64,000 nucleotides of DNA from CAWATZ01 sp963784995. Lineage in GTDB: Bacteria > Planctomycetota > Planctomycetia > Gemmatales > Gemmataceae. The translations under genes were made by a program, and so were the position numbers. Below the pieces are notes generated by a model. That model was given only the letters and a program-made list of their open reading frames with translations, was not told the origin of the DNA and did no database searches. Positions within the stretch are counted from its first letter, which is position 1, and each line of letters begins with the position of its first letter. The stretch spans positions 372,001-436,000 of the forward strand of contig CAWATZ010000024.1 of NCBI GenBank assembly GCA_963784995.1, in the 5' to 3' direction. Shown piece after piece: positions 29,559 to 38,451 of this stretch.

Positions 29559-29671
29559 TCGAGGGCTTCCGGTTCAAATGCACCTTGGGATAGTGTAAGA
29601 TTTCCGGAGCGAACGTGTTGAAAAATCTGACCTCTTCTCCACCGACGTGGGGATGAACCAGGGACAGCCGG

Positions 29672-30226
29672 GTGGACGAGGGCTTGCCAGCTTTGCGGCC
29701 GGTACTGGAGACCTGGGTGCTGGAGACGGCTCCCGGAGCGGTCGCGTACGCCTCGTCGCTGCTGCGCGATCGCGGCATGGCCGAGGACATTGTCCAGGAC
29801 TGCTTCTGCCGGCTGCTGCAAAAGGCCAGCGTTTACGACCTGCCCCGCGATGGCCGCAAGTTGCTGTTCCAGGCGGTGACCAACGCCTGCCTGAACCACA
29901 ACAGCCGCTCCCGGATGATCCTGAGCCTGGACGCCGGCCGATCCGAGGAGGACCAGCCGCTGGCCGAGTCCGTGGCGGACCGCTCGGCGGCCCCCGCCGA
30001 CCGGATCTTGATCCACCGGGAACTGGAGCAGGCGGTGGCCGAGGGCCTGGCCCGACTGCCGGTCAATCTGCGCGCCGCCCTGGAACTGAAGAGCATGGGC
30101 CAGTCGCTGCAGGACATTGGCGAGGCGCTGGGCATCACGGCCAACCATGCCGGGGTGCTGATCCATCGAGCCCGCCAGGCCCTCAGCCGCTACCTGGCCC
30201 CTTACCTGGAAGAGATGACCGGATGA
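29672..30226 (+). CDS. RNA polymerase sigma-70 family (ECF-like) sigma factor
   Basis: A 184-residue sigma factor. Region 2 is visible in AYASSLLRDRGMAEDIVQDCF, with the family EDIVQDCF helix, and region 4 in LARLPVNLRAALELKSMGQ followed by the helix-turn-helix DIGEALGITANHAGVLIHRAR. The start is a GTG at 29672 with a weak ribosome site; length suits an ECF factor. The stop overlaps an ATGA with the next gene, a membrane-anchored protein placed like an anti-sigma factor. The regulated genes cannot be deduced. Confidence 0.88.
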   Translation: MDEGLPALRPVLETWVLETAPGAVAYASSLLRDRGMAEDIVQDCFCRLLQKASVYDLPRDGRKLLFQAVTNACLNHNSRSRMILSLDAGRSEEDQPLAESVADRSAAPADRILIHRELEQAVAEGLARLPVNLRAALELKSMGQSLQDIGEALGITANHAGVLIHRARQALSRYLAPYLEEMTG

Positions 30227-30265
30227 CTGCTCCCTCTCCACCCACTGATCCGACTCGAGGCCCTG

Positions 30266-31279
30266 GTGTCGTCCCACCTGGTGCGGCAGGCTGGCACGGT
30301 GGATGCCCCCGCCTTCCTGAGCCAGCTGCGGGAGCGGCTGGATGGGCCCCCCGGGTTGCCCTGCGCTCCACCCGGGGCTTCAATCCCAAAACCAGGAGTA
30401 AAGCCCCGGGTGGAGCGCAGCGCAACCCGGGGGAGCCGATGGCTGCTGGGCCTGGCGGCGGCCGCGGCCGTGCTGCTGGCCTTCCTGGGCGGCCTTTACC
30501 TCAGGTCGGTCCAGGCCAGCCCCGAAGCGATCGTCCGCGAGGCCCGCGCGGTCCACGCTCTGCCGATCGATCGCTGTTACCTGGTCCAGTGGATGCCCCT
30601 GCCAGGGGCCGACTTCCCCGCGCTGCCGGTCCGGGCCCAGCCACGCGAGACACGCCTGTGGACGCGCGGCGACCGGTTCTGGATTTCCTCGACCAATCCC
30701 GAGCGGCAATGGGCCTGGGGTCGGGATGAGCAGGGCTCGGTCTGGCTGGCGCTGGGCCACAAGCATGGCGTGCGCTTTGAACCCGATGAAGTGCCCGAGC
30801 CGCTTGCCGTGGCCTGCGACATCAACAGCCTGGAACTGGAGACGCTGCTGAACGACGTGCTGAACTCGTTCCGGCTGGTCCAGCTGCCGCCCGAGATGCC
30901 GGACGGCGCCGCCGCCCATCGCATCCGGGCCGTGCCCGGCTCCTTCCGGCCGCTTCGAGGCATCGGTGGGGCCTTGCTGGAGATCGACGAAACCCGGGTC
31001 GTCCGCCGGTTGATCCTGCGTCGCATGCGCTTTGGCCAGCCGCTGGCCCGCGTCACCTTTACCCTGGTCGAGACCACTGTCCAGCCCGACAGCGCCTATC
31101 AGCTCGAGGGCCACCTCCAGCCCGGCGCTCCCGTTTACACTCAGGACAACCATCGGCTGTTGCGCGATCGGCTGATGCGGAACTTTTTCGGCTTCCCGCC
31201 GCCTCTGCCGGAGCCTGCCCGGCCGGCCAGGGACCCAATGCCTCCTTTGCAGGGGCGAGAAAAAACTCCCGCGACTTGA
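30266..31279 (+). CDS. Membrane-anchored protein, probable anti-sigma partner
   Basis: Up to 337 residues, immediately downstream of the sigma factor. One transmembrane helix (WLLGLAAAAAVLLAFLGG) separates a short cytosolic head from a large extracytoplasmic domain with LWTRGDRFWISSTNP and NSLELETLLNDVLNSF. That layout fits anti-sigma factors, but no zinc-binding HxxxCxxC motif is seen. The start is doubtful: ATG 30223, coupled to the sigma stop, is one frame off, so a frameshift near 30230 is possible; GTG 30266 is used. Residues about 28-58 are translated from an inverted repeat (30345-30436) inserted in frame before the helix. Confidence 0.65.
   Translation: MSSHLVRQAGTVDAPAFLSQLRERLDGPPGLPCAPPGASIPKPGVKPRVERSATRGSRWLLGLAAAAAVLLAFLGGLYLRSVQASPEAIVREARAVHALPIDRCYLVQWMPLPGADFPALPVRAQPRETRLWTRGDRFWISSTNPERQWAWGRDEQGSVWLALGHKHGVRFEPDEVPEPLAVACDINSLELETLLNDVLNSFRLVQLPPEMPDGAAAHRIRAVPGSFRPLRGIGGALLEIDETRVVRRLILRRMRFGQPLARVTFTLVETTVQPDSAYQLEGHLQPGAPVYTQDNHRLLRDRLMRNFFGFPPPLPEPARPARDPMPPLQGREKTPAT
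30345..30436. repeat. Inverted repeat inserted in a coding frame, family B
   Basis: Arms of about 36 bp (30345-30380 and 30400-30436), nearly perfect, around a 19-nt spacer. The right arm matches part of the intergenic element at 20841-20980 for more than 30 bp. The element is read in frame and adds about 30 codons rich in Pro, Gly and Arg. Confidence 0.8.
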
Positions 31280-31392
31280 CGGGGCCGAACCTCTGGGCCA
31301 TGCTTTCCCTGGCGGAATAGCGCGAACCGAGGAGAAGCCCTGCCTATCTCCCTGGGCTTTCCCTCTTGTGATTCCGGGTGCGGGGGCGTCCC

Positions 31393-31884
31393 ATGCGCGA
31401 GAAGCGAACGAAGATCTGGATCGACCGGTTTCAAACGTTTCTGAGCCTGCGGATCGCTTGTTACTTCCTGATTTACCAGGCTGCCGTCTGGGCGCTGGTG
31501 GTCCTGGAACGAACGATTTCCCAGGGCCTGGCCAGGCTCCTCAGCCCGGGAGCTGTTTTCTCCTGTTCGGCCCTTTTGGTGGCGACCATTGTCTTACTGG
31601 GCTTTCTGTTTATCCGCGACTGTGTGAAGCTGGCCCATCGGTTCGTCGGGCCGCTGTACCGGTTCCGGAAAACGATCAAGGCCATCATCGCCGGCGAAGA
31701 ACTGGAGCTGATCCGTCTGCGCCAAGGGGATTATCTTCAGGAGCTGAAGGACGATCTCAATGAGATGCTCACCGTCCTGGAGCAGCGCGGCGCCATCACG
31801 CTGAAACAGTCCCAGACCGAACCAACCCAGGATCCGGTCGGGGAGCTGACGAATCACTCCTCCCCTGCCAAATCCCTTCTGTGA
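31393..31884 (+). CDS. Two-helix membrane protein with HAMP-like segment
   Basis: A 163-residue protein from ATG 31393 (the upstream ATG at 31378 is an alternative). Two hydrophobic helices (IACYFLIYQAAVWALVVL and CSALLVATIVLLGFLFI) bracket a short loop. They lead into a HAMP-like linker (RFVGPLYRFRKTIKAIIAGEE) and a helical segment (DYLQELKDDLNEMLTVLEQR). This is the architecture of a signal-transducing membrane stub without an output domain. Similar proteins occur as stand-alone genes in planctomycetes. The function is unknown. Confidence 0.7.
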   Translation: MREKRTKIWIDRFQTFLSLRIACYFLIYQAAVWALVVLERTISQGLARLLSPGAVFSCSALLVATIVLLGFLFIRDCVKLAHRFVGPLYRFRKTIKAIIAGEELELIRLRQGDYLQELKDDLNEMLTVLEQRGAITLKQSQTEPTQDPVGELTNHSSPAKSLL

Positions 31885-32044
31885 AAGCCACTCCGCTCGC
31901 CCGGCAGGCCGGTTGTGGATTTGGCGGACGAATCGAGGAGATTCGGGTTTCCATTTGCCGGATTCCCTCCCGGCCCCGATAATAACTCCATCTCTCCAGT
32001 CGTCGCCATCCATTCGCTCCAGCCTCGGACCCGAGGGCCTTGCC

Positions 32045-34626
32045 ATGCGATCCCGCGGTTTGTTGTTCCTGCTGATCTCCTGCTGGCCGCTGCTCGGCGC
32101 GTGCGATGCAGTCCGGGCCAGCGATTTCGAGCCTGACCCGCGTTCGGTGCAGCGCTATGGCCCGGCCTATCGCTATCCGCAGGCCGGCTGGATCGTCCTG
32201 CACGTCGAGGGCGAACCGTACGAGCGCGGCGTCCAGCATGGCCGGCTGCTCGCCCCCGAGATTGCCGCACACGTCCGCTGCTTCGCTGCCGTCCAGAGTC
32301 CCAAGGCCCCCGCCGAAGGCTGGAAACATACCCGCACCCTGTGCAACGCTCTTTTCCTGCGCCGCTACGACGCAGAGTTCCTCAAGGAAATGAAGGGCAT
32401 CGCCGACGGGGCCAGCGCTGCCGGGGCCCGCTTCGATGGCCGGCCCATCGACCTGCTCGACATCGTCGCCCTCAACTCCTGGCCGGAGGTCGATACGCTG
32501 GACTCCGCCCTGGACGCAACGCCGACGGGTCTGGAAGGACTTCGCTTTGAGCTGAACGGCCCCAGACCGAAGCCAGCCCCCAAACCGATGCGCTGCAGTG
32601 CCTTCGCCGCCACGGGGCCGGCAACAAAGGACGGCAAGATCGTTTTTGGGCACGTAACCATGTCCTACTTCTATCCCGCCACCTTTTACAACGTCTGGCT
32701 GGACGTCAAGCCGACCAAGGGCCATCGCGTCCTGATGCAGTCCTACCCGGGCGGCATCCAGAGCGGGCTGGATTACTACCTCAACGATGCCGGCCTGCTG
32801 GTCTGCGAGACCACCCTGGCGCAAACGCGCTTCGAGATCAAGGGGCTGACCGTGGCCTCCCGCATTCGCCAGGCGCTGCAGTACGCCGACTCCATCGACA
32901 AGGCGGTCAGCATCCTCAAGGAATTGAACAACGGCCTGTACACCAACGAATGGCTGCTGGCCGACGTCAAGACCAACGAGATCGCCATGTACGAGCTGGG
33001 GACATACAAGAGCAAGCTGTGGCGGAGCAGCAAGAACGAGTGGTACGGCGGCACCGAGGGTTTCTACTGGGGATGCAACAATACCAAGGACCTGCACGTC
33101 AGACTGGAAACGATCGCCAGCAACGAGGGCCGGCCGGGTCAGGCGACGTTCCGGCCGTCGGACCGCGACCGGACCTGGCTGAAGCTGTACGACAAGTACC
33201 GCGGCCAGATCGACGCCGACTTCGGCAAGCTGGCCTTCACCACGCCGCCGCTGGCCGCCTACCACTCCTGCGATGCCAAGTTCACCACGACCGACCTGGC
33301 CCGCGACCTCAAGACCTGGGCCCTGTTCGGTCCGCCGCTGGGCCGGACCTGGCAGCCCACCCTGGAGGAACGGCACGACTATCCGGAGCTGACGCCGCTG
33401 GTGAGCAATCCTTGGGCCATCCTCCACGCCCGCGCCCCGAAAGCGCACCGGGAGAAGCCGGTGCTGGCAGCGGATTTACACGATCCGGAAAAGAGCGACA
33501 ACAAGTTCGACAAGGTCGGGCACTCCGCGGAGGAGAGAGAGGACGACCACAAACTCGCCCGTGAGCCCGCCTGGCACGGCACCATCCTGCCGGCCACCGA
33601 CGCCGACACCTGGTTGGCCGCGAGCTTCCCCGCCTGCGAGCGCGTGGTGGCCCTGGAAAAGCAGCTGTCCCAGACAGCGGGCGGCAAGCTCAAGCAGGAG
33701 GACCGCGAGAAAATCGCCCTGGCCTTGTTTGCTCACCGGGCCGGCTACGGCCTGGCCTCCCGGTCGCAGCCCGAAAAGCCCCTCAAGGACACGCGCTCGG
33801 ACCTGCGCACCGACGAATGGCACCGTGTCGCCCAGGGCAAGGGCGTCCTGCTGCTGCACGCCCTGCGGGAGCGGATGGGACTGAAGCCGTTTGTGGAGAT
33901 GATGGACGAGTTTGGCCGCAAGCACGCCGGCAAGCCGGTGACGACCGCCGACTTCGTGGCCCACGCCGAGAAGAAGTCCGGCCAGAAACTGAGCGATTTC
34001 TTCCGCGTCTGGCTCACCGAGACGGGCTTGCCCGACCTGCGGCACGGCACCAGTCACAACGCGGGTGGTTTCTTCTCCGTCCTGAGCTTCCTGCACGAAC
34101 TGGAGCAGACTCTGATCGTCTATGGCACGGCCGACGAGACGCCGACCAACAAGGAGGCGGCCGAGGCCCTGCAGCAGGCCATCCGCGCCCGCCATTCCAA
34201 CTTTACCGTGCCGATCAAGCGCGATACCGAGGTGACCTCGGACGAGCTGAAATCCAACCACCTGCTGCTGATCGGCCGGCCCAGTTGCAACAGCGTGGTC
34301 AAACGCTTCGAGAAGTCGTTGCCGGTGGAGTTTGGCACCGGCTCGTTCACCATTCCTGATCGGCCCGAGGTTGCGGAGCGGCCGAGCTATGCCCATGCGC
34401 CAGCGCCGTCATCGCCGCCGCGACGAACCCGAGCAACCGGCGCTTCTCTGTCGTGGTGATCGCCGGTCTGGATGCGTCGGCGACCCTTGCGGCGGCACCG
34501 TACCTGATGGAGAAAGTCCACCAGGATGCCGAGGTCGTTGTCCTGCCGCACGGGGACAAGGCACGCTTGCTGGTGCTTCCCATGGGACAAACGGCGACGG
34601 CGACACCGCCGGCGAGCGGGCGCTGA
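32045..34626 (+). CDS. C45-type (phospholipase B-like) hydrolase with peptidase M1-like tail (frameshifted)
   Basis: A secreted protein of about 860 residues with a signal peptide ending near CDAVRA. The first part resembles the C45/phospholipase-B-like Ntn hydrolases: GVQHGRLLAPEI, a probable nucleophile Cys in RCSAFAATG after a processing-type linker, then GKIVFGHVTMSYF. The middle part (QGKGVLLLHALRERMGLK and SDFFRVWLTETGLPDL) resembles the C-terminal region of M1 peptidases. Near 34396 the frame slips; without correction it stops at 34459. In the other frame ATNPSNRRFSVVVIAGLDA continues to a TGA at 34624-34626. It probably acts in the periplasm on an amide or lipid substrate. Confidence 0.75.
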
Positions 34627-34693
34627 AACCGTTGCCGGCTCGTCGGTCCCAGGTTCGGCCTGGGACCGACTTCTTTCCCCTCTCCACAATCTT

Positions 34694-35031
34694 CAAGACC
34701 ACGCACGGCAAGGCGAGCGGCGCGGCGTCAGCCCGCCGGTAGAATCTTCTGACCATCACGGATTGTGGGGAAGTGCCCCCGGAGGACCGGAAGAGACAGC
34801 GCGCGCTGCTGGCGTGTTGGCGGTGTCGCTTTTTTGTCATTGGTGGGGCAAGCACAGACACGGCTGGGCATCTCCTGGCGAGACTGCCAAGCAAAAGCGC
34901 CGTTGGCGGTGTGGCGGCCTTACCCCTTGGGTCATTACGGCGTCCCTTCCCTCCCCACAATCCGTGACGGTCAGAGAATCTTCTACCGGCGGGCTGACGC
35001 CGCGCCGCTCGCCTTGCGGTTCGTGGTCCTG
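34694..35031. mobile_element. MITE-like element with ~78-bp terminal inverted repeats
   Basis: The left end (34694-34772) and right end (34953-35031) are inverted copies of about 78 bp with only a few differences. They contain ggcgagcggcgcggcgtcag, ccgccggtag, ga-ccgtcacgg-type sequence, and attgtgggg. The 180-bp middle has no gene but shares a motif with 15510-15565. The outer 30 bp also form the palindrome at 42933-43007. A short non-autonomous element is the likeliest explanation. It fills most of the gap 34627-35134. Confidence 0.7.
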
Positions 35032-35134
35032 ACCGAAATGGTCGGCCTTCTCCGAAATGCCAGCGGGGCTGCCAATCCCCTGGTAGCGCCAATACATTGA
35101 CCGTCTCGGCATCCCTTTCCCCAAGAGGCAGCCC

Positions 35135-37717
35135 ATGACGGCCTTCCTGCTTCTGCTGCTCATCGCCCAGCCGGCACCCGACGAATCCTGGCGCGTCGTG
35201 CAACAGCTCGCCAGGCAACTGGGCGAGGCGAACCGCTTCATTGAGTCGGACCCCGAGGAGGCCATCCGTCTGGTGACCGCGCTGCTCGACGATCCGAAAG
35301 GGCAGGAGCTGGAAAGCAGCTCCCCGCACGTCCGCTTCTACCGCGAACAGGCTCTCTACTTCCGTGCCCGGCTGCATCTGAAGCAGGGGCAGGCCCAGGT
35401 CGTTGTCGATGACATGACCACCTTGCTGGACCGGAAAAGGGTCGCGTTCGGCGCAAGGCTCGCCGGGCTGGTGGGATCTCTGGCTTCCCCCCTGCCGCAC
35501 ACCGCGCCTGGCTCCCTCCTCAGCTTCCCTCCTGAGGCACCCCTGAGCCGCATGGATTGCTTCCAGGCGCTGGGGCTGCGAGCTGAGGCCTACAACGCCC
35601 TGGACCAGCACGACAAGGAGCAGGCCGACCGCGCAGAGGCGCAGGCAATCCTTCTCGAGATGATGCGGGGCGTGTCCGCGACTCCCGCCCAGCCGCCGAA
35701 CCGACCTTTGGGACGCCCATGGTGGAGCGTGCCTTCTCCCTGGAGGCTGGATACCTGGCGCACCGGGCTCACGTTTGTCGCAGCTTCCTTGCTGGTGATG
35801 TTTCCCCTCTTTTTCCTGAGGGGACGGCGGCAGCGGCGCGACGCGGGCGGCACCTGGTGGCGGCTGACGTGGGTCTCGCTGACTCTGGCCGCTGCGCAAG
35901 CGGCGCCGGTGCTCGCCGCGGTCCTGCTGCTGCGGTGGCATCGGCACTTCGCCGACGTCTCCGAAGTGGGTTTCGTTACCCTGATGGTGTTCGCCATCAA
36001 CGTCGGCCGGCACTGCGGCTATCTGACCGCCGTGAAGTGGCGCCACGGGCGCGAGGCACCTCCTCGCCTCGAAGACCCCGTGATCCTCGACCGGATTGCC
36101 GGGATCGCCGGCCGCATGGGCATCGCGCCGCCGGTGACCCGGGTGGTGCGCTCGGCCACCTCGCTGCAAACCAACCAGGCCCTGGTCTCCGGACTGGTCG
36201 CGCCCACCATGGTGCTGTTCGATGGCGTCCTGCACCGGCTCACGGAGGAGGAGCGCGACGCCATCATCGCCCACGAACTGGCCCATCTGGCCAACCGCAC
36301 CTTCTGGTACTGGCTGGCCGCCGGCGTCGTCTGCAGCGTCGGCGTGGTGGCGGCCTCCGCTTTTTATCCCACGCTGGTGTCGCTCAGCCTGGGTCTGGCG
36401 CTGCTGACCGGCAGCTGGCTGATCCTCAGCCAGTGGCTGGAATTGGATTGCGATCGGCGTGCGGCCCGGGCCATCGGCCATCGCCGTGCCGTCTCCGCGC
36501 TGTGGAAGATCCACGCGGATCAGCCGTGGAGAGGTTTGCTCGAGTTCCTGATCGGGGCCGTCAGCACGCACCCCTCGCGCGACCAGCGCCTGGCCGCCAT
36601 TCGCGCGGCTGCCCCCGACGACGACAAGCCGGAGGTGACGTGGGACACCCGGCTGCTGCGGCGCCGCCGGCTGGCCGCCTGGGGGGCATTCGGGCTCTGG
36701 CTGGCGGTCATGGTCGCCTGCCTGGCCTGGGGATACCGTTCACCCGAATCGCTCTGGCCGGCGCTGCCGCTGGTGCTGCTGGTGATGGCTCCCTTCACGT
36801 TGGTTTGGCTGGGGGGACGCAAGGCCGCTCGGCGGAAGAGCCGCCTGCAGCGCGCGCGGCGCAGCCGGCTGAGGCACCTGACCTGGCTGCCGCCGCTCCT
36901 GTTTGGAGGCATTCTCGTCGCTCACCTCTCGGGCCTGACCGAACGCTACCTGAGCCTCTGGGCGAGCCTGGCTCTCCTGTCGGGCGGTTTTCTGGCCTTG
37001 CTCCTGCTCAACCTGGTGCTGGGCCGGGACCGGGCGAAAAAGTTGAACCGCCAACTCGTCATCGCCATCCAATCGGGCGACTATCCAAAGGCCCTGGCTC
37101 TGTGCGAGGGGAGTCTCGCCGTCGTCGCCGGCAACACGGAACTGCGCTACAACCACGCCCTCATTCGCGCCGTCCTCGGCCGGCGCGAGGAGGCTCTGGC
37201 CGACCTGGACCGGCTCCGGCAGGACGATCCCGGCTTCAAGATGACCTCGCTGCTCATGGCCAGCATCTGCGCCGACGAGGAGGACTATGCCCGCGCTCTC
37301 GAGCTGGCCAACCAGCTGAGCCACGATCTCCCCGGCGACCCCGTTGGCCCGCAGGCCGAGGCCTGGCTGCTGCGCAAGCTCGGGCAGCTGGAGGAGGCCG
37401 AGACCCGGGCCCGCGACGTTCTGAAGCTGGAGCCCCGCTCCGGCCAGGCTCACCTCACCCTGGCGGCCGTGGCTTTCGACCGGGGCGACCAGGCCGGGGC
37501 CCGTGAACTGCTGGCCCAGGCCGAGCGACTCATGCCCGGCACCGTGGGCTCGGCGCTGCTCGCCGCCGAGATGGCGCTGGCGGCGGACGACAATGCCGAG
37601 ATCGCCGTGCAGCAGGCGGTCAAGGCCGCCAAGAACAATCCGCTGGCTTTCGCCGACAAGGAAGTGGCTCGCCTGGTGCAGCGCCTCGAAGCCCGCCGCC
37701 AACCTTTGCCCAGCTGA
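35135..37717 (+). CDS. M48-family membrane metalloprotease with C-terminal TPR domain
   Basis: An 860-residue membrane protein. An N-terminal signal-like helix is followed by a helical region (TPR-like, DPEEAIRLVTALLDD). Four or more hydrophobic helices come before and around the M48 peptidase core. The zinc motif HELAHLAN is at residues 380-387 in DAIIAHELAH, and the third ligand is probably in ELDCDRRAARAIGH. M48 members such as HtpX cut membrane or misfolded proteins. After two further helices, the last 240 residues form TPR repeats (YPKALALCEGSLAVVAGN, EDYARALELANQLSHDLPGD and QLEEAETRARDVLKLEP). The TPR tail suggests substrate or partner docking. Confidence 0.85.
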   Translation: MTAFLLLLLIAQPAPDESWRVVQQLARQLGEANRFIESDPEEAIRLVTALLDDPKGQELESSSPHVRFYREQALYFRARLHLKQGQAQVVVDDMTTLLDRKRVAFGARLAGLVGSLASPLPHTAPGSLLSFPPEAPLSRMDCFQALGLRAEAYNALDQHDKEQADRAEAQAILLEMMRGVSATPAQPPNRPLGRPWWSVPSPWRLDTWRTGLTFVAASLLVMFPLFFLRGRRQRRDAGGTWWRLTWVSLTLAAAQAAPVLAAVLLLRWHRHFADVSEVGFVTLMVFAINVGRHCGYLTAVKWRHGREAPPRLEDPVILDRIAGIAGRMGIAPPVTRVVRSATSLQTNQALVSGLVAPTMVLFDGVLHRLTEEERDAIIAHELAHLANRTFWYWLAAGVVCSVGVVAASAFYPTLVSLSLGLALLTGSWLILSQWLELDCDRRAARAIGHRRAVSALWKIHADQPWRGLLEFLIGAVSTHPSRDQRLAAIRAAAPDDDKPEVTWDTRLLRRRRLAAWGAFGLWLAVMVACLAWGYRSPESLWPALPLVLLVMAPFTLVWLGGRKAARRKSRLQRARRSRLRHLTWLPPLLFGGILVAHLSGLTERYLSLWASLALLSGGFLALLLLNLVLGRDRAKKLNRQLVIAIQSGDYPKALALCEGSLAVVAGNTELRYNHALIRAVLGRREEALADLDRLRQDDPGFKMTSLLMASICADEEDYARALELANQLSHDLPGDPVGPQAEAWLLRKLGQLEEAETRARDVLKLEPRSGQAHLTLAAVAFDRGDQAGARELLAQAERLMPGTVGSALLAAEMALAADDNAEIAVQQAVKAAKNNPLAFADKEVARLVQRLEARRQPLPS

Positions 37718-37823
37718 CGCCCAGAAGAGGTGTGGTAGGAGCGTTCAGAACGACCGCCGCAGGCCAGCCTTCCCAGGCCGGCCGAGCTTGGAAGCCTGTC
37801 CTGCTTGTTTCTGACAGGGCCTC

Positions 37824-38393
37824 TTACTCGTGCAGTTCCTCGTTCACTGCCTCGAGATCGAATGCCTCGGGATCGAACTCGCCCCCGACCCATTCGAGCA
37901 ATTCCTCGTGGCGATCATGCTTCGGGTCCTGGATTGCATCCACGAAGTCGCCGTAACCCCACGGTCCGCCGCAGTCCTCGGGGGGACAGGCACGCTTGCC
38001 CTTGATACACCGAGGGTAACGGACGCCCGGCTCGGCGTCGAGAATCTTCTCGATCTGAATGGTGTGGTCCCAGTTGTCACCCATGTCGTAGACGTAAGAC
38101 AACTTCTTGACGCCCCTGGCGGCCAGCTGGCTGAGCTTGACCCTGCCCTCGTTGCGAACGTCCGGATCGCCTCCGAAGTCGCCCTCCCACTGTTCCGGGT
38201 CGCCGTACTGCTCGCCGCCAATCTCGAACACGTGCAGATGGTAATCGTCCCACCCCATGACAGTCTGGATCAGGTGATGCAATTGGGCGAGGGTGCAATC
38301 CTTGACCTGGATGCGCCGCCAGATCGGCGGCCGAATGTCCCGGAGGGTGATCTTCAGCTGGTAGACCACACCGGCAGCTTTCTTCTTGGCCAT
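37824..38393 (-). CDS. Plasmid pRiA4b ORF-3-like family protein
   Basis: A 189-residue protein with the pRiA4b ORF-3 signature: YQLKITLRDIRPPIWRRIQV, LAQLHHLIQTVMGWDDYHLH, FEIGGEQYGDP, LSYVYDMGDNWDHTI and a Cys-containing RACPPEDCGGPWGY. Members occur on plasmids, in IS1096 elements and dispersed in planctomycete genomes. Their function is unknown; some are called TnpR, but recombinase activity has not been shown. It lies 58 bp downstream of the reverse transcriptase on the same strand, so the two may be cotranscribed. The chosen ATG at 38393 gives a full-length protein. Confidence 0.9.
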   Translation of the reverse strand: MAKKKAAGVVYQLKITLRDIRPPIWRRIQVKDCTLAQLHHLIQTVMGWDDYHLHVFEIGGEQYGDPEQWEGDFGGDPDVRNEGRVKLSQLAARGVKKLSYVYDMGDNWDHTIQIEKILDAEPGVRYPRCIKGKRACPPEDCGGPWGYGDFVDAIQDPKHDRHEELLEWVGGEFDPEAFDLEAVNEELHE

Positions 38394-38451
38394 CGTTCGA
38401 CTCCACTTTCATTTGCCCCCCCTGCCTTGGCAGTTGAGGCACACCAGGGGA

